From Halieaceae bacterium (GTDB lineage: Bacteria; Pseudomonadota; Gammaproteobacteria; Pseudomonadales; Halieaceae): a stretch of DNA of 64,000 nt. Below the pieces are notes generated by a model. The model did not search any database, was not told the origin of the DNA, and saw nothing but the letters and a program-made list of their open reading frames with translations. The DNA is taken from positions 43,899 to 107,898 of the forward strand of contig CACOYM010000008.1 in the NCBI GenBank assembly GCA_902631395.1. The letters run 5' to 3'. Of the stretch, positions 43,544 through 54,096 are shown piece by piece. The translations under genes were made by a program, and so were the position numbers. How positions within the stretch are numbered: the stretch's first letter is position 1; each line of letters starts with the position of its first letter.

Positions 43544-46429
43544 TTATTGACAGGCTTCACAGTCCGGGTCATCCAGCGAACATGCTTGAGGCACGGGAGC
43601 TGGTTGAGGGGTTTCAGCGGCACTCGATACGGCGTTCAGATTGCCGGTGTCCACCGTTGATTTTTCGGTTCCAGTTGCGGCCAGTGATCTCAGGTAGTAG
43701 GTCGTTTTGAGTCCGCTAAACCATGCCATGCGATACGTTACATCAAGCTTCTTTCCGCTAGCGTTGTTGATATAAAGATTGAGTGACTGCGCCTGATCAA
43801 TCCACTTCTGGCGCCGGCTTGCGCTATCGACCAACCATCGTGGTTCAACCTCGAAGGCTGTTGCGTACTTAGCTTTGAGATCTGACGGAATGCGGTCAAT
43901 GGTCTGCACGCTGCCGTCGAAATATTTCAGATCATTCACCATGACCTTGTCCCAGAGGTCTCGACTCTTGAGATCGTTGACCAGGAAGGGATTGACCACG
44001 GTGAATTCCCCCGAGAGGTTCGATTTTACATACAGATTTTGATACGTGGGCTCGATGGACTGCGACACCCCTGTGATATTTGCAATGGTCGCTGTAGGCG
44101 CGATCGCCATCACATTGGAGTTGCGCATACCAGCTGCTGCCACCTTGGCTTTCAGGGCGTCCCAGTCGAGAGACTTGTCTTTATTGACCTCGATATATTT
44201 TTCACCGCGCTGCTCGATCAGCATATCTAGTGAATCCAATGGGAAAATGCCTCGACTCCACAGCGACCCCTCATAAGAGGAGTAGCTGCCACGCTCACTG
44301 GCCAACTCGCTAGAGGCTTCAATCGCAAAGTAGCTGATCGCTTCCATTGAACGGTCAGCAAAAGTCACTGCAGTGTCTGATCCATAGGGTGCGTCCATCT
44401 TGTAAAGCGAATCTTGGAAGCCCATCAAACCCAGACCGATCGGACGATGGCGGAAGTTAGATGTCTCGGCTTGAGGAACTGAGTAATAATTAATGTCAAT
44501 TACGTTATCGAGCATGCGAATAGCGGTACGCACTGTGCCGCGCAGCTTGTCAAGATTCAGGTCGCCGTTCTCGATGTGCTGCGGCAGGTTGACCGAACCT
44601 AGGTTGCATACGGCTATCTCTTCCGCGTTGGTATTGAGCGTGATTTCCGTGCACAGATTGGAGGAGTGCACTACCCCACAATGCTGCTGGGGCGAGCGGA
44701 GGTTGCACGGATCCTTGAAGGTCATCCAGGGGTGTCCCGTTTCGAAAATCATACCCAACATTTTGCGCCACAGGTTTTGAGCCTTGAGTGTCTTGAAAAG
44801 TTTCAGCTCGCCTTTGCGCACCATTTCTTCGTACTGCTCATAACGATCCTCGAAGGCTTTGCCATAAAGGTCGTGCAGATCAGGCACGTCGTTGGGGGAG
44901 AACAGCGTCCAATCACCGTCCTCGAACACTCGCTTCATGAAGAGGTCCGGTATCCAGTTAGCCGTATTCATATCGTGGGTTCTGCGGCGATCGTCTCCGG
45001 TGTTCTTTCGTAGGTCCAAAAACTCCTCGATATCCATATGCCACGTTTCGAGGTACGCACAAACAGCGCCCTTGCGCTTTCCGCCCTGGTTGACTGCTAC
45101 AGCAGTATCGTTGACGACCTTTAGAAACGGCACGATGCCCTGGCTCTTACCGTTGGTGCCCTTTATATAGGCACCCAACGCTCGTACTGGCGTCCAGTCA
45201 TTACCTAAGCCACCAGCGAACTTGGATAGCATGGCGTTGTCCTGAATCGCGCCGTAGATGCCAAACAAATCATCTGGCACTGTCGACAGGTAACACGAGC
45301 TAAGCTGTGGCCGCAGCGTGCCTGAGTTAAAAAGGGTGGGCGTAGAACTCATATAGTCGAAACTTGACAGTAATCGGTAAAACTCAACGGCTCGTGCGTT
45401 CGGGTCGTCCTCGCGGGTGGCTAGACCCATGGCGACGCGCATAAAGAAAATCTGCGGCAGCTCGAAGCGTACTTCGTCACTGTGAATAAAGTAACGGTCA
45501 TACAGCGTCTGCAGGCCAAGGTAGGTAAACTGCAGGTCACGATCAGCTTGCAGTGCCTCACCGAGCATGTCGAGGTCAAAATCAGCCAAGTTGGGGGCTA
45601 GTAACTCGAGCTCGATACCTCGCTGGATGTAGGCTTTCAGCGCTTTCGGATAAAACGTATCCATGTCCGCCTGAGTCGCCGACTCGGCCACGCCCATAAA
45701 CGACAGACCCTCTGCACGCAGGTCATCCAGCAGCAACCGCGCTGCGGCATAACTGTAGTTTGGTTCTTGCTCAATGAGTGTTCTCGCAGTAATCACCAGT
45801 GACGTGCTGCACTCTTTTGCAGATACACCGTCGTAAAGATTGCGGAGGGCCTCATCGATAATCGCCGACTCGCTAACGTCCGCAAGGCCTGCGCAAGCTT
45901 CAGATACGATCGTGCTAATGCGGTCAATGTCTAGCGGAGCTCTGATGCCATCAGGGTGAACGATGTTGATACCTTTTGCGGCGGCCTGTGACTCAGGTGA
46001 CAGCTCTATCTTGGCGTCGCGCTCCTGTCGACGCGCTTCACGATAAATCACGTAGTCCCGTGCGATTTTATGCTCGCCACCTCGCATCAGTTCCAGCTCT
46101 ACTTGATCCTGAATATCTTCGATGTGCAAAGTGCCGCCAGAGGGCATACGACGCTTAAAAGTCGCAATGACCTGAGCCGTCAAGTTGGCGACCGTTTCAT
46201 GAATCCTACTGCTGGCTGCCGCGGTTCCGCCTTCAACCGCCAAAAAGGCTTTGGTGATTGCCACGGTTATTTTGCTTTCTTCAAAAGGCACAACTGTCCC
46301 ATTCCTTTTGATCACACGAAGCTGCCCGGGAGCTGTTGCGGATAATCTAGTCGGATTTGGATTTTCGCGAGTCGCTGCTGGAGTTGTGGCGACTTTTTTT
46401 TGTTCTACTGACTCACTGCCTGTTTGCAT
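43544..46429 (-). CDS. nrdA: Class Ia ribonucleotide reductase, alpha subunit
   Basis: This 961-residue catalytic subunit makes deoxyribonucleotides. A first ATP-cone (RVIKRNGTVVPFEESKI) and a second cone-like region (about 190-270) precede the barrel. Active-site Cys pairs are in QLSSCYLS and EEIAVCNLG, the radical Cys/Glu are in NLCTEITLN, and the C-terminal CEACQ delivers electrons. The frame is open to 46579. The ATG at 46429 was chosen because the extra 50 codons cross a strong hairpin and do not resemble the family. Two ATP-cones recall Pseudomonas NrdA. Confidence 0.93.
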   Translation of the reverse strand: MQTGSESVEQKKVATTPAATRENPNPTRLSATAPGQLRVIKRNGTVVPFEESKITVAITKAFLAVEGGTAAASSRIHETVANLTAQVIATFKRRMPSGGTLHIEDIQDQVELELMRGGEHKIARDYVIYREARRQERDAKIELSPESQAAAKGINIVHPDGIRAPLDIDRISTIVSEACAGLADVSESAIIDEALRNLYDGVSAKECSTSLVITARTLIEQEPNYSYAAARLLLDDLRAEGLSFMGVAESATQADMDTFYPKALKAYIQRGIELELLAPNLADFDLDMLGEALQADRDLQFTYLGLQTLYDRYFIHSDEVRFELPQIFFMRVAMGLATREDDPNARAVEFYRLLSSFDYMSSTPTLFNSGTLRPQLSSCYLSTVPDDLFGIYGAIQDNAMLSKFAGGLGNDWTPVRALGAYIKGTNGKSQGIVPFLKVVNDTAVAVNQGGKRKGAVCAYLETWHMDIEEFLDLRKNTGDDRRRTHDMNTANWIPDLFMKRVFEDGDWTLFSPNDVPDLHDLYGKAFEDRYEQYEEMVRKGELKLFKTLKAQNLWRKMLGMIFETGHPWMTFKDPCNLRSPQQHCGVVHSSNLCTEITLNTNAEEIAVCNLGSVNLPQHIENGDLNLDKLRGTVRTAIRMLDNVIDINYYSVPQAETSNFRHRPIGLGLMGFQDSLYKMDAPYGSDTAVTFADRSMEAISYFAIEASSELASERGSYSSYEGSLWSRGIFPLDSLDMLIEQRGEKYIEVNKDKSLDWDALKAKVAAAGMRNSNVMAIAPTATIANITGVSQSIEPTYQNLYVKSNLSGEFTVVNPFLVNDLKSRDLWDKVMVNDLKYFDGSVQTIDRIPSDLKAKYATAFEVEPRWLVDSASRRQKWIDQAQSLNLYINNASGKKLDVTYRMAWFSGLKTTYYLRSLAATGTEKSTVDTGNLNAVSSAAETPQPAPVPQACSLDDPDCEACQ

Positions 46430-46816
46430 ATTTTGGGTTGCCTCTGAAACGCCTTTCTTGTCGGATTCCTTTTTTCCGGGAACAGGCTCTAATTGAGCTT
46501 CGTGTGGTTTTTGGCGCTCAATACCTATATCTGGGGGTTTCCCCGACCGGAAACCCCAAGATAGGCGGGTCTGACTCACAATGCAAGCAGAGTATGCTGG
46601 GTCTTTTATGTGGACATTCTGTGAGTAATCGTGGGCCCGAGCGAGCCAGATGGCGCTAAGCCACTGAGTTTACTTCTTAATTTTCAGTTATCCCCGTGTG
46701 AAACAGTGCGTTGGCTTTTTTACGCGAAATTGGCGGAGAGTGGTGTTTCCCAGAATCCGGCGCTGCACGCGTGATGGCAGCAGAAGAGATTGTTAAAAAA
46801 GGGAGGTTGAATTAGC
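46430..46816. other. 387-base region upstream of nrdA
   Basis: This region lies between the argF stop and the nrdA start, both leftward. It contains the strong hairpin at 46524-46565 and, nearer argF, only low-complexity stretches. No clear NrdR box pair, DnaA box cluster or rho-independent terminator for argF was found by eye. Confidence 0.5.
46524..46565 (-). promoter_or_regulatory. Stable hairpin in the nrdA leader
   Basis: GGGGTTTCC (46534-46542) pairs perfectly with GGAAACCCC (46549-46557) around 6 bases. CCTAT and ATAGG extend the stem below a small bulge. No T-run follows, so it is not a simple terminator. It is 95 bases upstream of the chosen nrdA start and may lie in the mRNA leader. 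Confidence 0.5.
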
Positions 46817-47740
46817 TCAGCCCAAGGGCGACCTGCTTGCTAGGAGCATTTCCATCAGTGCCTTTTGAGCGTGAAGCCGGTTTTCCGCTTCTTGCCAGAT
46901 GACAGTACCGGGTGAGTCCATTAATTCCTCGCTGATTTCTTCACCGCGATGGGCAGGCAGACAGTGCATGTAGAGCGCGTCGGGAGCCGCCTTGTCGAGA
47001 AGCCGTCGATTGAGTTGATAGGGCGCTAGCCTGGTGCCGCGCGCCGTCTGCTCGTGCTCTTGCCCCATCGAAGCCCACACGTCGGTGATTAACAGATCTT
47101 TTCCCTTTACCGCTTCGGTTGGATCACGCTCTACACGCACGTGGTTGCCACAGTCCGAGAGAAGTTTGGCGTCGGGGTCGTAGCCTTCCGGGCAGGCGAC
47201 CACTAGCTCAAAATCAAGGCGTCGGGCTGCATTCATCCAAGAGTGGCAAACGTTGTTGCCATCACCTAACCAACAGACTCTGCGGCCGCTGATCTCGCCA
47301 CGCGTTTCAAAATAGGTTTGCAGGTCGGCAAGAATTTGGCAGGGGTGATGGTCATCAGTTAGACCGTTAATGACTGGTACTCTCGAATGCGCCGCAAACG
47401 ACTCGACATCGGCGTGGGAGAAGGTTCTTATCATGACGATGTCGACCATCGAGGAAATCACTTTCGCGGTGTCTGCGATCGGTTCACCACGGCCGAGCTG
47501 TGTGTCTTGGCCCGAGAGGAAGAGTGCGCTGCCCCCTAGTTGGGCCATGCCAGCCTCAAAAGATACCCGTGTGCGGGTCGAGGCTTTGGTGAAAATCATT
47601 GCCAGCACTTTACCTTCCAATGTCTTGTGTGGCCGACCTTGATCCCGCAGTGATTTCAGCTCAATGGCCCTCTTGATAAGACTGTGGATCTCATTCGCAC
47701 TCAGATCCATTAGGGTCAAAAAATGTTTTGGCTCCGTCAT
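46817..47740 (-). CDS. argF: Ornithine carbamoyltransferase
   Basis: This 307-residue enzyme makes citrulline from ornithine and carbamoyl phosphate. The carbamoyl-phosphate loop STRTR, the substrate motif HHPCQ and the ornithine-binding [10 protein letters not shown] are all intact. Its start overlaps the argD stop by 4 bases (ATGA), so argD-argF is one translationally coupled arginine operon. Confidence 0.96.
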   Translation of the reverse strand: MTEPKHFLTLMDLSANEIHSLIKRAIELKSLRDQGRPHKTLEGKVLAMIFTKASTRTRVSFEAGMAQLGGSALFLSGQDTQLGRGEPIADTAKVISSMVDIVMIRTFSHADVESFAAHSRVPVINGLTDDHHPCQILADLQTYFETRGEISGRRVCWLGDGNNVCHSWMNAARRLDFELVVACPEGYDPDAKLLSDCGNHVRVERDPTEAVKGKDLLITDVWASMGQEHEQTARGTRLAPYQLNRRLLDKAAPDALYMHCLPAHRGEEISEELMDSPGTVIWQEAENRLHAQKALMEMLLASRSPLG

Positions 47741-48933
47741 GCGCGACCTTCCTGAAGCGCAACGTTATTGAGTATATCCGCAATACCCGCACCCAGCTCA
47801 CCCGCCTGTTCTGTGCTCATCACCAAAGGAGGCAGTACGCGAATGGTGTCGCCGCCTGCTACGTTTAAAAGTAGGCCTCTCGCAAGTCCTTGCGCAACAA
47901 TTTGATCCGTGGTGGTGGTGGGCTGAATGCCGATCATGAGACCACGACCCCTGACTTCCGCGATCAGTGCAGGGTCAACAATGTGATTGTGGAGTGACTC
48001 CAACAGTGCCTCACGAATGCATCCCGCCTGTTGCATGATGGGCTCCTCGATAAGGGTGCTCAGCACAGCTTGTGCTGCCGCGCAGCATAATGGATTACCG
48101 CCATATGTAGACCCGTGGTCCCCAGGACCTAGCTGTTCTGATGCCTCACCCTTGGCCATACAGACGCCGATTGGTAAACCGTTGCCCAGACCTTTGGCAG
48201 TCAATAAAACATCCGGTGTTACGCCCAACTGCTCGAAGACATAGGTCGACCCGCAGCGGCCGTTACCGGTTTGTACCTCATCGAATATCAGTAGCCATCC
48301 GTTTTGCGTGCAACGCTGCCGGAGCCCTTCCAGGTAGTCGGTGTCCAGTGGTCGGATACCGCCCTCACCCATAATCGGCTCAACCATAATCGATACGATA
48401 TCGTCGCGTTCGGCTGCTAGGGAGTCGATTGTCGCCAAGTCGTTTGGCGTGACGTGAAGGAAGCCCTCCAAGAGTGGTCCAAATCCCTGGCGTATTTTGT
48501 TGTTGCCTGTGGCTGAGAGCGCGCCCAGTGTGCGCCCATGAAAGGCACCAGCCAGCACGATCATTTTTGGAGAGACAATGCCTCTAGAGTGCCCGAGGCG
48601 CCGAGCAAGTTTGATGGCCGCCTCATTAGCTTCCGCACCAGAGTTACAGAAAAACATATTCTCCATGCCTGTGAGACTGCGCAATTGATCCGCAACAGCT
48701 TCCTGTAAGCCGATATGAAAGAGATTGGAGGTATGGACGAGCCGCTTGGCCTGTTCGGTAATGGCCTCTGTCACCCGCGGATGCTGATGCCCCAAGTTGG
48801 TGACGGCAATACCGGATACGCCGTCCAGGAAAGAACGTCCATCGGTGTCATACAGCACAGCGCCCTCGCCGTGAGTGAACGTCACGGGTAAGCGACCGTA
48901 GGTCGGCATAATGGCGGTGGGTGCTTCAGGCAT
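47737..48933 (-). CDS. argD: Acetylornithine aminotransferase
   Basis: This class III PLP aminotransferase is 398 residues. The Schiff-base Lys is in [14 protein letters not shown], and [28 protein letters not shown] and [11 protein letters not shown] are family segments. The frame is open to an ATG at 49008. The ATG at 48933 gives the normal family length and places MPTYGRLPV near the N-terminus, as in related enzymes. Neither start has a good Shine-Dalgarno sequence, so the longer form remains possible. It diverges from grxD. Confidence 0.92.
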   Translation of the reverse strand: MPEAPTAIMPTYGRLPVTFTHGEGAVLYDTDGRSFLDGVSGIAVTNLGHQHPRVTEAITEQAKRLVHTSNLFHIGLQEAVADQLRSLTGMENMFFCNSGAEANEAAIKLARRLGHSRGIVSPKMIVLAGAFHGRTLGALSATGNNKIRQGFGPLLEGFLHVTPNDLATIDSLAAERDDIVSIMVEPIMGEGGIRPLDTDYLEGLRQRCTQNGWLLIFDEVQTGNGRCGSTYVFEQLGVTPDVLLTAKGLGNGLPIGVCMAKGEASEQLGPGDHGSTYGGNPLCCAAAQAVLSTLIEEPIMQQAGCIREALLESLHNHIVDPALIAEVRGRGLMIGIQPTTTTDQIVAQGLARGLLLNVAGGDTIRVLPPLVMSTEQAGELGAGIADILNNVALQEGRA

Positions 48934-49107
48934 CGTTCTAAGTGCTAGCGCAGGCTGGGGTTCAAGATTAGCGGAGCCGGTGGCTGAGTCAAATTGCCGG
49001 GTCTGCATTTTGCCGCTGTAAACCCTGCCTCAAAGCGGCACTCGTATTACAATATCGTTACCCAAACACACTACTCGGAGCGGTTCGCCGCCCGCACGGA
49101 GACAAGC

Positions 49108-49437
49108 ATGGATATCATGGATACCATCCGCGAGCAAATAGAAGGCAATCGGGTCCTCCTCTACATGAAGGGGTCACCCAACCAACCGCAGTGTGGTTTC
49201 TCTGCTCGCACCGTTCAGGCACTCATGGCCTGTGGCGAGCGTTTTGCTTATGTGGACATCCTCAGTAACCCCGAGATCAGGGCGAATCTCCCTACCTACG
49301 CCAATTGGCCCACCTTCCCTCAGCTCTGGGTTGATGGGGAGTTGGTGGGCGGTTGCGACATTGTTTGTGACTTGGAGTCTGCCGGTGAATTGAAAGAGTT
49401 GGTAGCGGGCGCTGCCGGGACGTCAGATGACGCCTGA
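49108..49437 (+). CDS. grxD: Monothiol glutaredoxin (Grx4/GrxD type)
   Basis: This 109-residue protein has the CGFS active site in [12 protein letters not shown], preceded by [10 protein letters not shown] and followed by [23 protein letters not shown] glutaredoxins carry or deliver [2Fe-2S] clusters with glutathione and BolA partners. GGAG lies 7 bases before the ATG at 49108; the frame extends upstream to 48994 but that part overlaps the argD start region. It begins the rightward run that continues with proA. Confidence 0.95.
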   Translation: MDIMDTIREQIEGNRVLLYMKGSPNQPQCGFSARTVQALMACGERFAYVDILSNPEIRANLPTYANWPTFPQLWVDGELVGGCDIVCDLESAGELKELVAGAAGTSDDA

Positions 49438-49457
49438 CTCTTAAACAGGAAAGCACC

Positions 49458-50714
49458 ATGAATATCAAATTCGCGATGACAGAGATGGGGCGAGCTGCCC
49501 GCGATGCTGAGCGTATGGTGGCAGGGGCCAGTGTCGAGCAGCGCAATCAAGCACTCATAGAGATTCAGCGGGCTTTGGCCTCTGATCGCGACCGGTTACT
49601 CGCTGCTAACGCGCAGGACCTCGAGATCGGTCGCCAGAGCGACCTAGATGCGGCCTTACTGGATCGTCTCGCCGTCACCCCGGCACGACTTGACGTGTTG
49701 GAGGAGGGGTTGTCTCAGGTGGCCGCGTTACCTGACCCCATTGGTCAAATCAGCGATGAGCGCGTCATGCCCTCGGGGATTTCGGTGGGGACGATGCGTG
49801 TCCCTTTGGGTGTCATCGGATTGATTTATGAGTCCAGGCCCAACGTGACGATTGAAGCTGCCTCACTGTGTTTGAAAGCAGGCAATGCCGTCATCCTCCG
49901 CGGCGGGTCTGAGGCTATTCACTCCAACACTGCGCTCGGTGAGTCGCTAACGAGTGGACTGGCAGCGGCCGGCTTGCCCGCGGGTGCGGCGCAAGTGGTA
50001 CCCTTTGTGGATCGCGCCGCGGTTAGCGCGCTGGTGACCATGCCGGAATTTATTGATCTGGTAGTGCCGCGGGGTGGCAAGGGTTTGATTGAGCGTGTCA
50101 TGGCCGAGAGTCAGGTGGCGGTCCTGAAGCACCTCGACGGCATCTGCCATGTGTATATCGACTCGGAGGCTGACACCGAAAAAGCACATCGTATTGCCGT
50201 CAACGCCAAGACCCAGCGTTATGGCACCTGCAATACGATGGAGACACTCCTCATTGCCAAGGCGCAAACCGGAATGTTGCCCGCGCTCGTAACTGCGCTT
50301 CAGGAAGAAGGTGTCGAGGTCAGAGGATGCGACGGTGCGCGCGACGCGGCACCAGCCATTGTAGTCGACGCGACAGAGGCTGACTGGGCGACCGAGTATC
50401 TCGCTCCGGTTCTTTCGATTAGGGTCGTTGACGGGGTCGACGAGGCGATGGCTCATATCGCGCAATATAGCTCCAATCACACCGAGAGCATTGTGACGGA
50501 AAATAAAGCTACTGCCGCACGATTCCTACGAGAGGTCGATTCCGGCTCGGTCATGCACAACGCCTCGACCCGGTTCGCAGACGGATTTGAGTATGGACTG
50601 GGTGCCGAGATTGGCATTTCGACTGGCAAGCTCCATGCCCGAGGGCCGGTCGGACTAGAGGGTCTAACCTCACGCAAATACATCGTGAGGGGTGATGGTC
50701 ACATTCGTCAGTGA
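49458..50714 (+). CDS. proA: Glutamate-5-semialdehyde dehydrogenase
   Basis: This 418-residue NADPH-dependent gamma-glutamyl phosphate reductase performs the second step of proline synthesis. The catalytic Cys is in [28 protein letters not shown] and [21 protein letters not shown] are diagnostic. AGGAAAG precedes the ATG, 20 bases after grxD. The kinase gene proB is not in this window. Confidence 0.96.
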   Translation: MNIKFAMTEMGRAARDAERMVAGASVEQRNQALIEIQRALASDRDRLLAANAQDLEIGRQSDLDAALLDRLAVTPARLDVLEEGLSQVAALPDPIGQISDERVMPSGISVGTMRVPLGVIGLIYESRPNVTIEAASLCLKAGNAVILRGGSEAIHSNTALGESLTSGLAAAGLPAGAAQVVPFVDRAAVSALVTMPEFIDLVVPRGGKGLIERVMAESQVAVLKHLDGICHVYIDSEADTEKAHRIAVNAKTQRYGTCNTMETLLIAKAQTGMLPALVTALQEEGVEVRGCDGARDAAPAIVVDATEADWATEYLAPVLSIRVVDGVDEAMAHIAQYSSNHTESIVTENKATAARFLREVDSGSVMHNASTRFADGFEYGLGAEIGISTGKLHARGPVGLEGLTSRKYIVRGDGHIRQ

Positions 50715-50759
50715 GTGCGGCACTGATCCCAGCTCCTCGTGGAGAGAGGTAAGATCTCC

Positions 50760-51416
50760 ATGACGCTCGGACGACTTCATCCGCTGGGTATGCTTGGCGG
50801 TGCCTTTGATCCGGTTCACATTGGACACTTGCGCGGCGCGATGGCGGTTCGTGAGGAGCTGGCGCTGCAGCGCGTCGATTTGATTCCCGCGGCGCAATCG
50901 CCTCTGAAGCGCGACGCAGCAATTCCGAGAGCACACCGGTTGGCGATGCTGCGAATCGCAGTGGATGACGTCCCCGGTCTTGAGGTTGATGCGAGAGAAC
51001 TGGAGCGAGCGGGCCCTTCCTATACGATCGACACGCTCATCGCAGCGCGCGCCGAGTATGGTGAAGAGCGGCCACTGTTCTGGATCGTCGGCTCCGACAT
51101 CCTGGCTACTCTGCGGCAGTGGGCTCGTTGGCAGGAGCTACTTGATTATGCGCACCTTGTCGTCATGGCTAGGCCCAGAGCAGACGCGCCTGATCATCAG
51201 GTTGCAGAATGGATCACAGCACATCTAAAAGAGGGCGCGCAGGCAGTCACACAGCCGGCTGGTGGTGTGGTCCTTGTGAGGCAACCATTGCTAGACATCG
51301 CCTCGTCACAGATCAGGTCCCTGATTGCCGCAGGCGGTGATCCCCGTTTCCTCATGCCCGACGCGGTAATGGAGTATATTGAACACCACAACCTTTTTAA
51401 TAGCGGCAGCGCATGA
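50760..51416 (+). CDS. nadD: Nicotinate-nucleotide adenylyltransferase
   Basis: This 218-residue NAD-synthesis enzyme has the nucleotidyltransferase motif [12 protein letters not shown] at the N-terminus and the late SSQIRSLI motif (the SxxxIR type). GAGAGAGG lies about 10 bases before the ATG at 50760; an in-frame GTG at 50739 is less likely. Its stop overlaps rsfS by 4 bases. The proA-nadD-rsfS-rlmH order is conserved in gammaproteobacteria. Confidence 0.95.
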   Translation: MTLGRLHPLGMLGGAFDPVHIGHLRGAMAVREELALQRVDLIPAAQSPLKRDAAIPRAHRLAMLRIAVDDVPGLEVDARELERAGPSYTIDTLIAARAEYGEERPLFWIVGSDILATLRQWARWQELLDYAHLVVMARPRADAPDHQVAEWITAHLKEGAQAVTQPAGGVVLVRQPLLDIASSQIRSLIAAGGDPRFLMPDAVMEYIEHHNLFNSGSA

Positions 51417-51787
51417 CGGTAGAACAATCGGGTAACAATCCTGCGCAGGGCGGTGTTCTTCTAAGTGTCGCGCAAGATGCTCTGGAAGATCTTAAGGCGG
51501 TTGAGCCCGTGGTGCTGGATGTTCGCTCATTAAGTTCGGTGATGGACTATCTGATTGTCGCCAGCGGCACCTCGAGCCGGCACGTGAAGTCTTTAGCTGA
51601 CAATGTGCTGACAAAGGCTAGGGAACAGGGTGTCAGGCCGTTGGGTATCGAGGGTGAGCGTGCAGGCGAGTGGGTGTTGGTGGATTTTGGTGATGTCGTG
51701 GTGCACGTGATGCAACCTGCTGCGAGGAGTTTTTACGACCTTGAGCGTCTGTGGTCGGTGCAAGCGGAGCAGTCGCAAGACAACTGA
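51413..51787 (+). CDS. rsfS: Ribosomal silencing factor RsfS
   Basis: This 124-residue Iojap/RsfS protein binds L14 (uL14) of the large subunit and blocks subunit joining in stationary phase or starvation. The family core is [27 protein letters not shown] and [24 protein letters not shown] overlaps with nadD, and TGATG overlaps with rlmH. Confidence 0.96.
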   Translation: MTVEQSGNNPAQGGVLLSVAQDALEDLKAVEPVVLDVRSLSSVMDYLIVASGTSSRHVKSLADNVLTKAREQGVRPLGIEGERAGEWVLVDFGDVVVHVMQPAARSFYDLERLWSVQAEQSQDN

Positions 51788-52257
51788 TGCGATTACGTGT
51801 GCTGGCAGTAGGGCAAAAAATGCCAGAATGGGTAGCGGAGGGCGTCGCGGAATACTCGCGCCGCATGCCAAAACAATACTCGGTCGAGTGGGTTGATATT
51901 GCGCCAGCCAAGCGAGGTACCGCTTCTCCGCGACGATATCGCGAACAGGAAGGTAAGTTGATTCTGTCGCGCCTTGCTCAGACAGACCACCTTGTCGCGC
52001 TCGATGTGACGGGAAGCACCATCAGCACCGAGAAAATTTCAGACCGATTCGACGAATGGCAAATGCAGGGTCAGCATGTGAGTATTGTTATCGGCGGACC
52101 AGATGGGCTGGATGCCTCTGTGCTACGACGGTCTGCAGAGCGGTGGTCATTTGGACGTATTACGCTGCCGCACTACCTGGTGCGCGTCATTCTCGCGGAA
52201 CAGCTTTATCGCGTTTGGTCGGTGCAAGCTGGCCACCCCTATCACCGGGGTAATTGA
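51787..52257 (+). CDS. rlmH: 23S rRNA (pseudouridine1915-N3)-methyltransferase
   Basis: This 156-residue SPOUT methyltransferase has the knot motif VIGGPDGLD and the C-terminal LPHYLVRVILAEQLYRVWSV ending HPYHRGN. It methylates pseudouridine 1915 in helix 69. The ATG at 51787 overlaps the rsfS stop, and the length equals the E. coli protein within one residue. Confidence 0.96.
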   Translation: MRLRVLAVGQKMPEWVAEGVAEYSRRMPKQYSVEWVDIAPAKRGTASPRRYREQEGKLILSRLAQTDHLVALDVTGSTISTEKISDRFDEWQMQGQHVSIVIGGPDGLDASVLRRSAERWSFGRITLPHYLVRVILAEQLYRVWSVQAGHPYHRGN

Positions 52258-54092
52258 TGCTCCGCCCTATGGATGCGCTGAGGGATACCCGCCGCGAGTG
52301 GGCAATCAACCGTTCCCGGTTGGTTGCCGCTTTTTTAGGCATCTCAGTGTTGCTTACGGTGCTTATCTACCGTTTCTACTCCCTGCAGATTACCCAGCAT
52401 GACGATTTTCTAACCCAGTCCGACCGCAACCGTATCCGCGTCGAGGCGATCCCACCCCCGCGGGGACAAATTGTCGATCGCAAAGGCCGTGTGGTGGCCG
52501 GAAACAGACCGACTTTTGTTGTTGGGGTGATTCTCGAGCGCAGCGGGGATTCCGACGCATTGATTGAGACCTTGGCGAAGCGTTTGTCTTTAACTGAGTT
52601 CGAGCTGGAAGCTTTTCGTGAGCGCTCTTCCCGAAGACGCCCTTTCGAGGCAGTGCCACTTAAGTTGGGCCTCGACGATACGGCACTCGCATCAGTGGCG
52701 GTGGATTTGCATCAGCTGCCCGGGGTGGTGGTGGATGCTCAGCTGACTCGCTATTACCCTTACGGCCATGAGTTGGGTCACGTTTTGGGTTACGTGGGGC
52801 GAGTCAGCGCTGACGATCTGACAGAGCTTGATCAGGCTCGGTATCAAGGTACCCTGCATACGGGGAAAGTAGGACTTGAAAAACGCTACGAACCGTTGCT
52901 GCATGGCAAGCCCGGTTTTCAGCACGTCGAGACCAATGCTCACGGCCGTGTGTTGCGTGTGCTGGACCGGCAGTCCCCGGAGCCAGGTCAAGACCTAAGC
53001 CTCTATTTGGACTTAGATCTGCAGCGTGCAGCTGTGGCTGCGTTGGGGGACCAACGCGGCGCAGTGGTCGCTCTGGATCCTCTGACCGGAGGGGTTTTGG
53101 CGATGGTGTCCAACCCCGGTTATGACCCGAATTTATTTGTTGAGGGGATCAGCTACGCTGACTATGCAGAGTTGAGGGGATCGATGGATACGCCGCTCCT
53201 TAATCGCGCGGTGCAGGGTCAGTACCCGCCTGGGTCTACTATCAAGCCAATGTTAGCTTTGGGTGGACTGGTTGAGGGTTACATTACTCCGGAGACAGCA
53301 GTTTCTGATCCAGGATGGTATCAATTGCCCGGTGATGATCGGCGATATCGTGATTGGACGCTGAGAGTGCGAGGGTCCGGTCATGCCGACAAGGTTGATC
53401 TGAGGATGGCCATAGCCGAGTCCTGCGATACCTACTATTACGAGCTCGCTCATCGCATGGGGATTGATACGATGGCAAAGTTGCTGGCTCCTTTTGGGTT
53501 AGGTCAGGCGACCGGGATTGATACGACCGGAGAGCAACGAGGAATCTTGCCCAGCACCGAATGGAAGCGCAGCGCATTGGGAGAGGCATGGTTTCCAGGC
53601 GAGACTATCAGCGCTGGCATCGGCCAGGGATACATGTTGGCGACGCCCTTGCAGCTCGCGCAAGCTACGTTGGTGATCGCCAACAGAGGACAGAGTTTTG
53701 TACCGTCATTGGTCCACCGTGTCGGTGGGTTAACAGTAGGGGGCACAAAGCGACAGTCTTTATCTGTTGCCGATGAGCATTGGCAGGCAATATTGGCAGG
53801 GATGATAGACGTAGTGCATTCGCCCCGCGGGACTGCTGCGTCGATTGCTGAGGGTATCGACTATCGAATAGCGGGTAAGACGGGCACCTCGCAAGTCATC
53901 AGCATTGCTCAGGACGCGGTCTACGACGAGGACGTGATCAGTGAGCGTAACCGGAACCACGGACTATTCGTTGCCTTTGCGCCCGCAGAGAATCCAAATA
54001 TCGTAGTGGCGGTAATTGCTGAAAATGGTGGGGGGAGTAGCGCTGCGTATCCCATTGCACGGCGCGTCATAGATTCGTGGCTTGTGGAGTAG
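52257..54092 (+). CDS. mrdA: Penicillin-binding protein 2 (elongasome transpeptidase)
   Basis: This 611-residue class B PBP has an N-terminal cytoplasmic tail and one TM segment (about 21-40). A pedestal domain with RGQIVDRKGR follows, then a transpeptidase domain with SxxK in PPGSTIKPM, SxD in AESCDTYYY and KTGTSQ. It cross-links peptidoglycan during cell elongation with RodA. The ATG at 52257 overlaps the rlmH stop (TGATG). Confidence 0.96.
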   Translation: MLRPMDALRDTRREWAINRSRLVAAFLGISVLLTVLIYRFYSLQITQHDDFLTQSDRNRIRVEAIPPPRGQIVDRKGRVVAGNRPTFVVGVILERSGDSDALIETLAKRLSLTEFELEAFRERSSRRRPFEAVPLKLGLDDTALASVAVDLHQLPGVVVDAQLTRYYPYGHELGHVLGYVGRVSADDLTELDQARYQGTLHTGKVGLEKRYEPLLHGKPGFQHVETNAHGRVLRVLDRQSPEPGQDLSLYLDLDLQRAAVAALGDQRGAVVALDPLTGGVLAMVSNPGYDPNLFVEGISYADYAELRGSMDTPLLNRAVQGQYPPGSTIKPMLALGGLVEGYITPETAVSDPGWYQLPGDDRRYRDWTLRVRGSGHADKVDLRMAIAESCDTYYYELAHRMGIDTMAKLLAPFGLGQATGIDTTGEQRGILPSTEWKRSALGEAWFPGETISAGIGQGYMLATPLQLAQATLVIANRGQSFVPSLVHRVGGLTVGGTKRQSLSVADEHWQAILAGMIDVVHSPRGTAASIAEGIDYRIAGKTGTSQVISIAQDAVYDEDVISERNRNHGLFVAFAPAENPNIVVAVIAENGGGSSAAYPIARRVIDSWLVE

Positions 54093-54096
54093 AGAG

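Noticed and set aside
46524..46565. Reading the nrdA hairpin as NrdR boxes or a terminator
   Set aside because: It lacks the paired 16-base NrdR pattern and has no T-run on either side.
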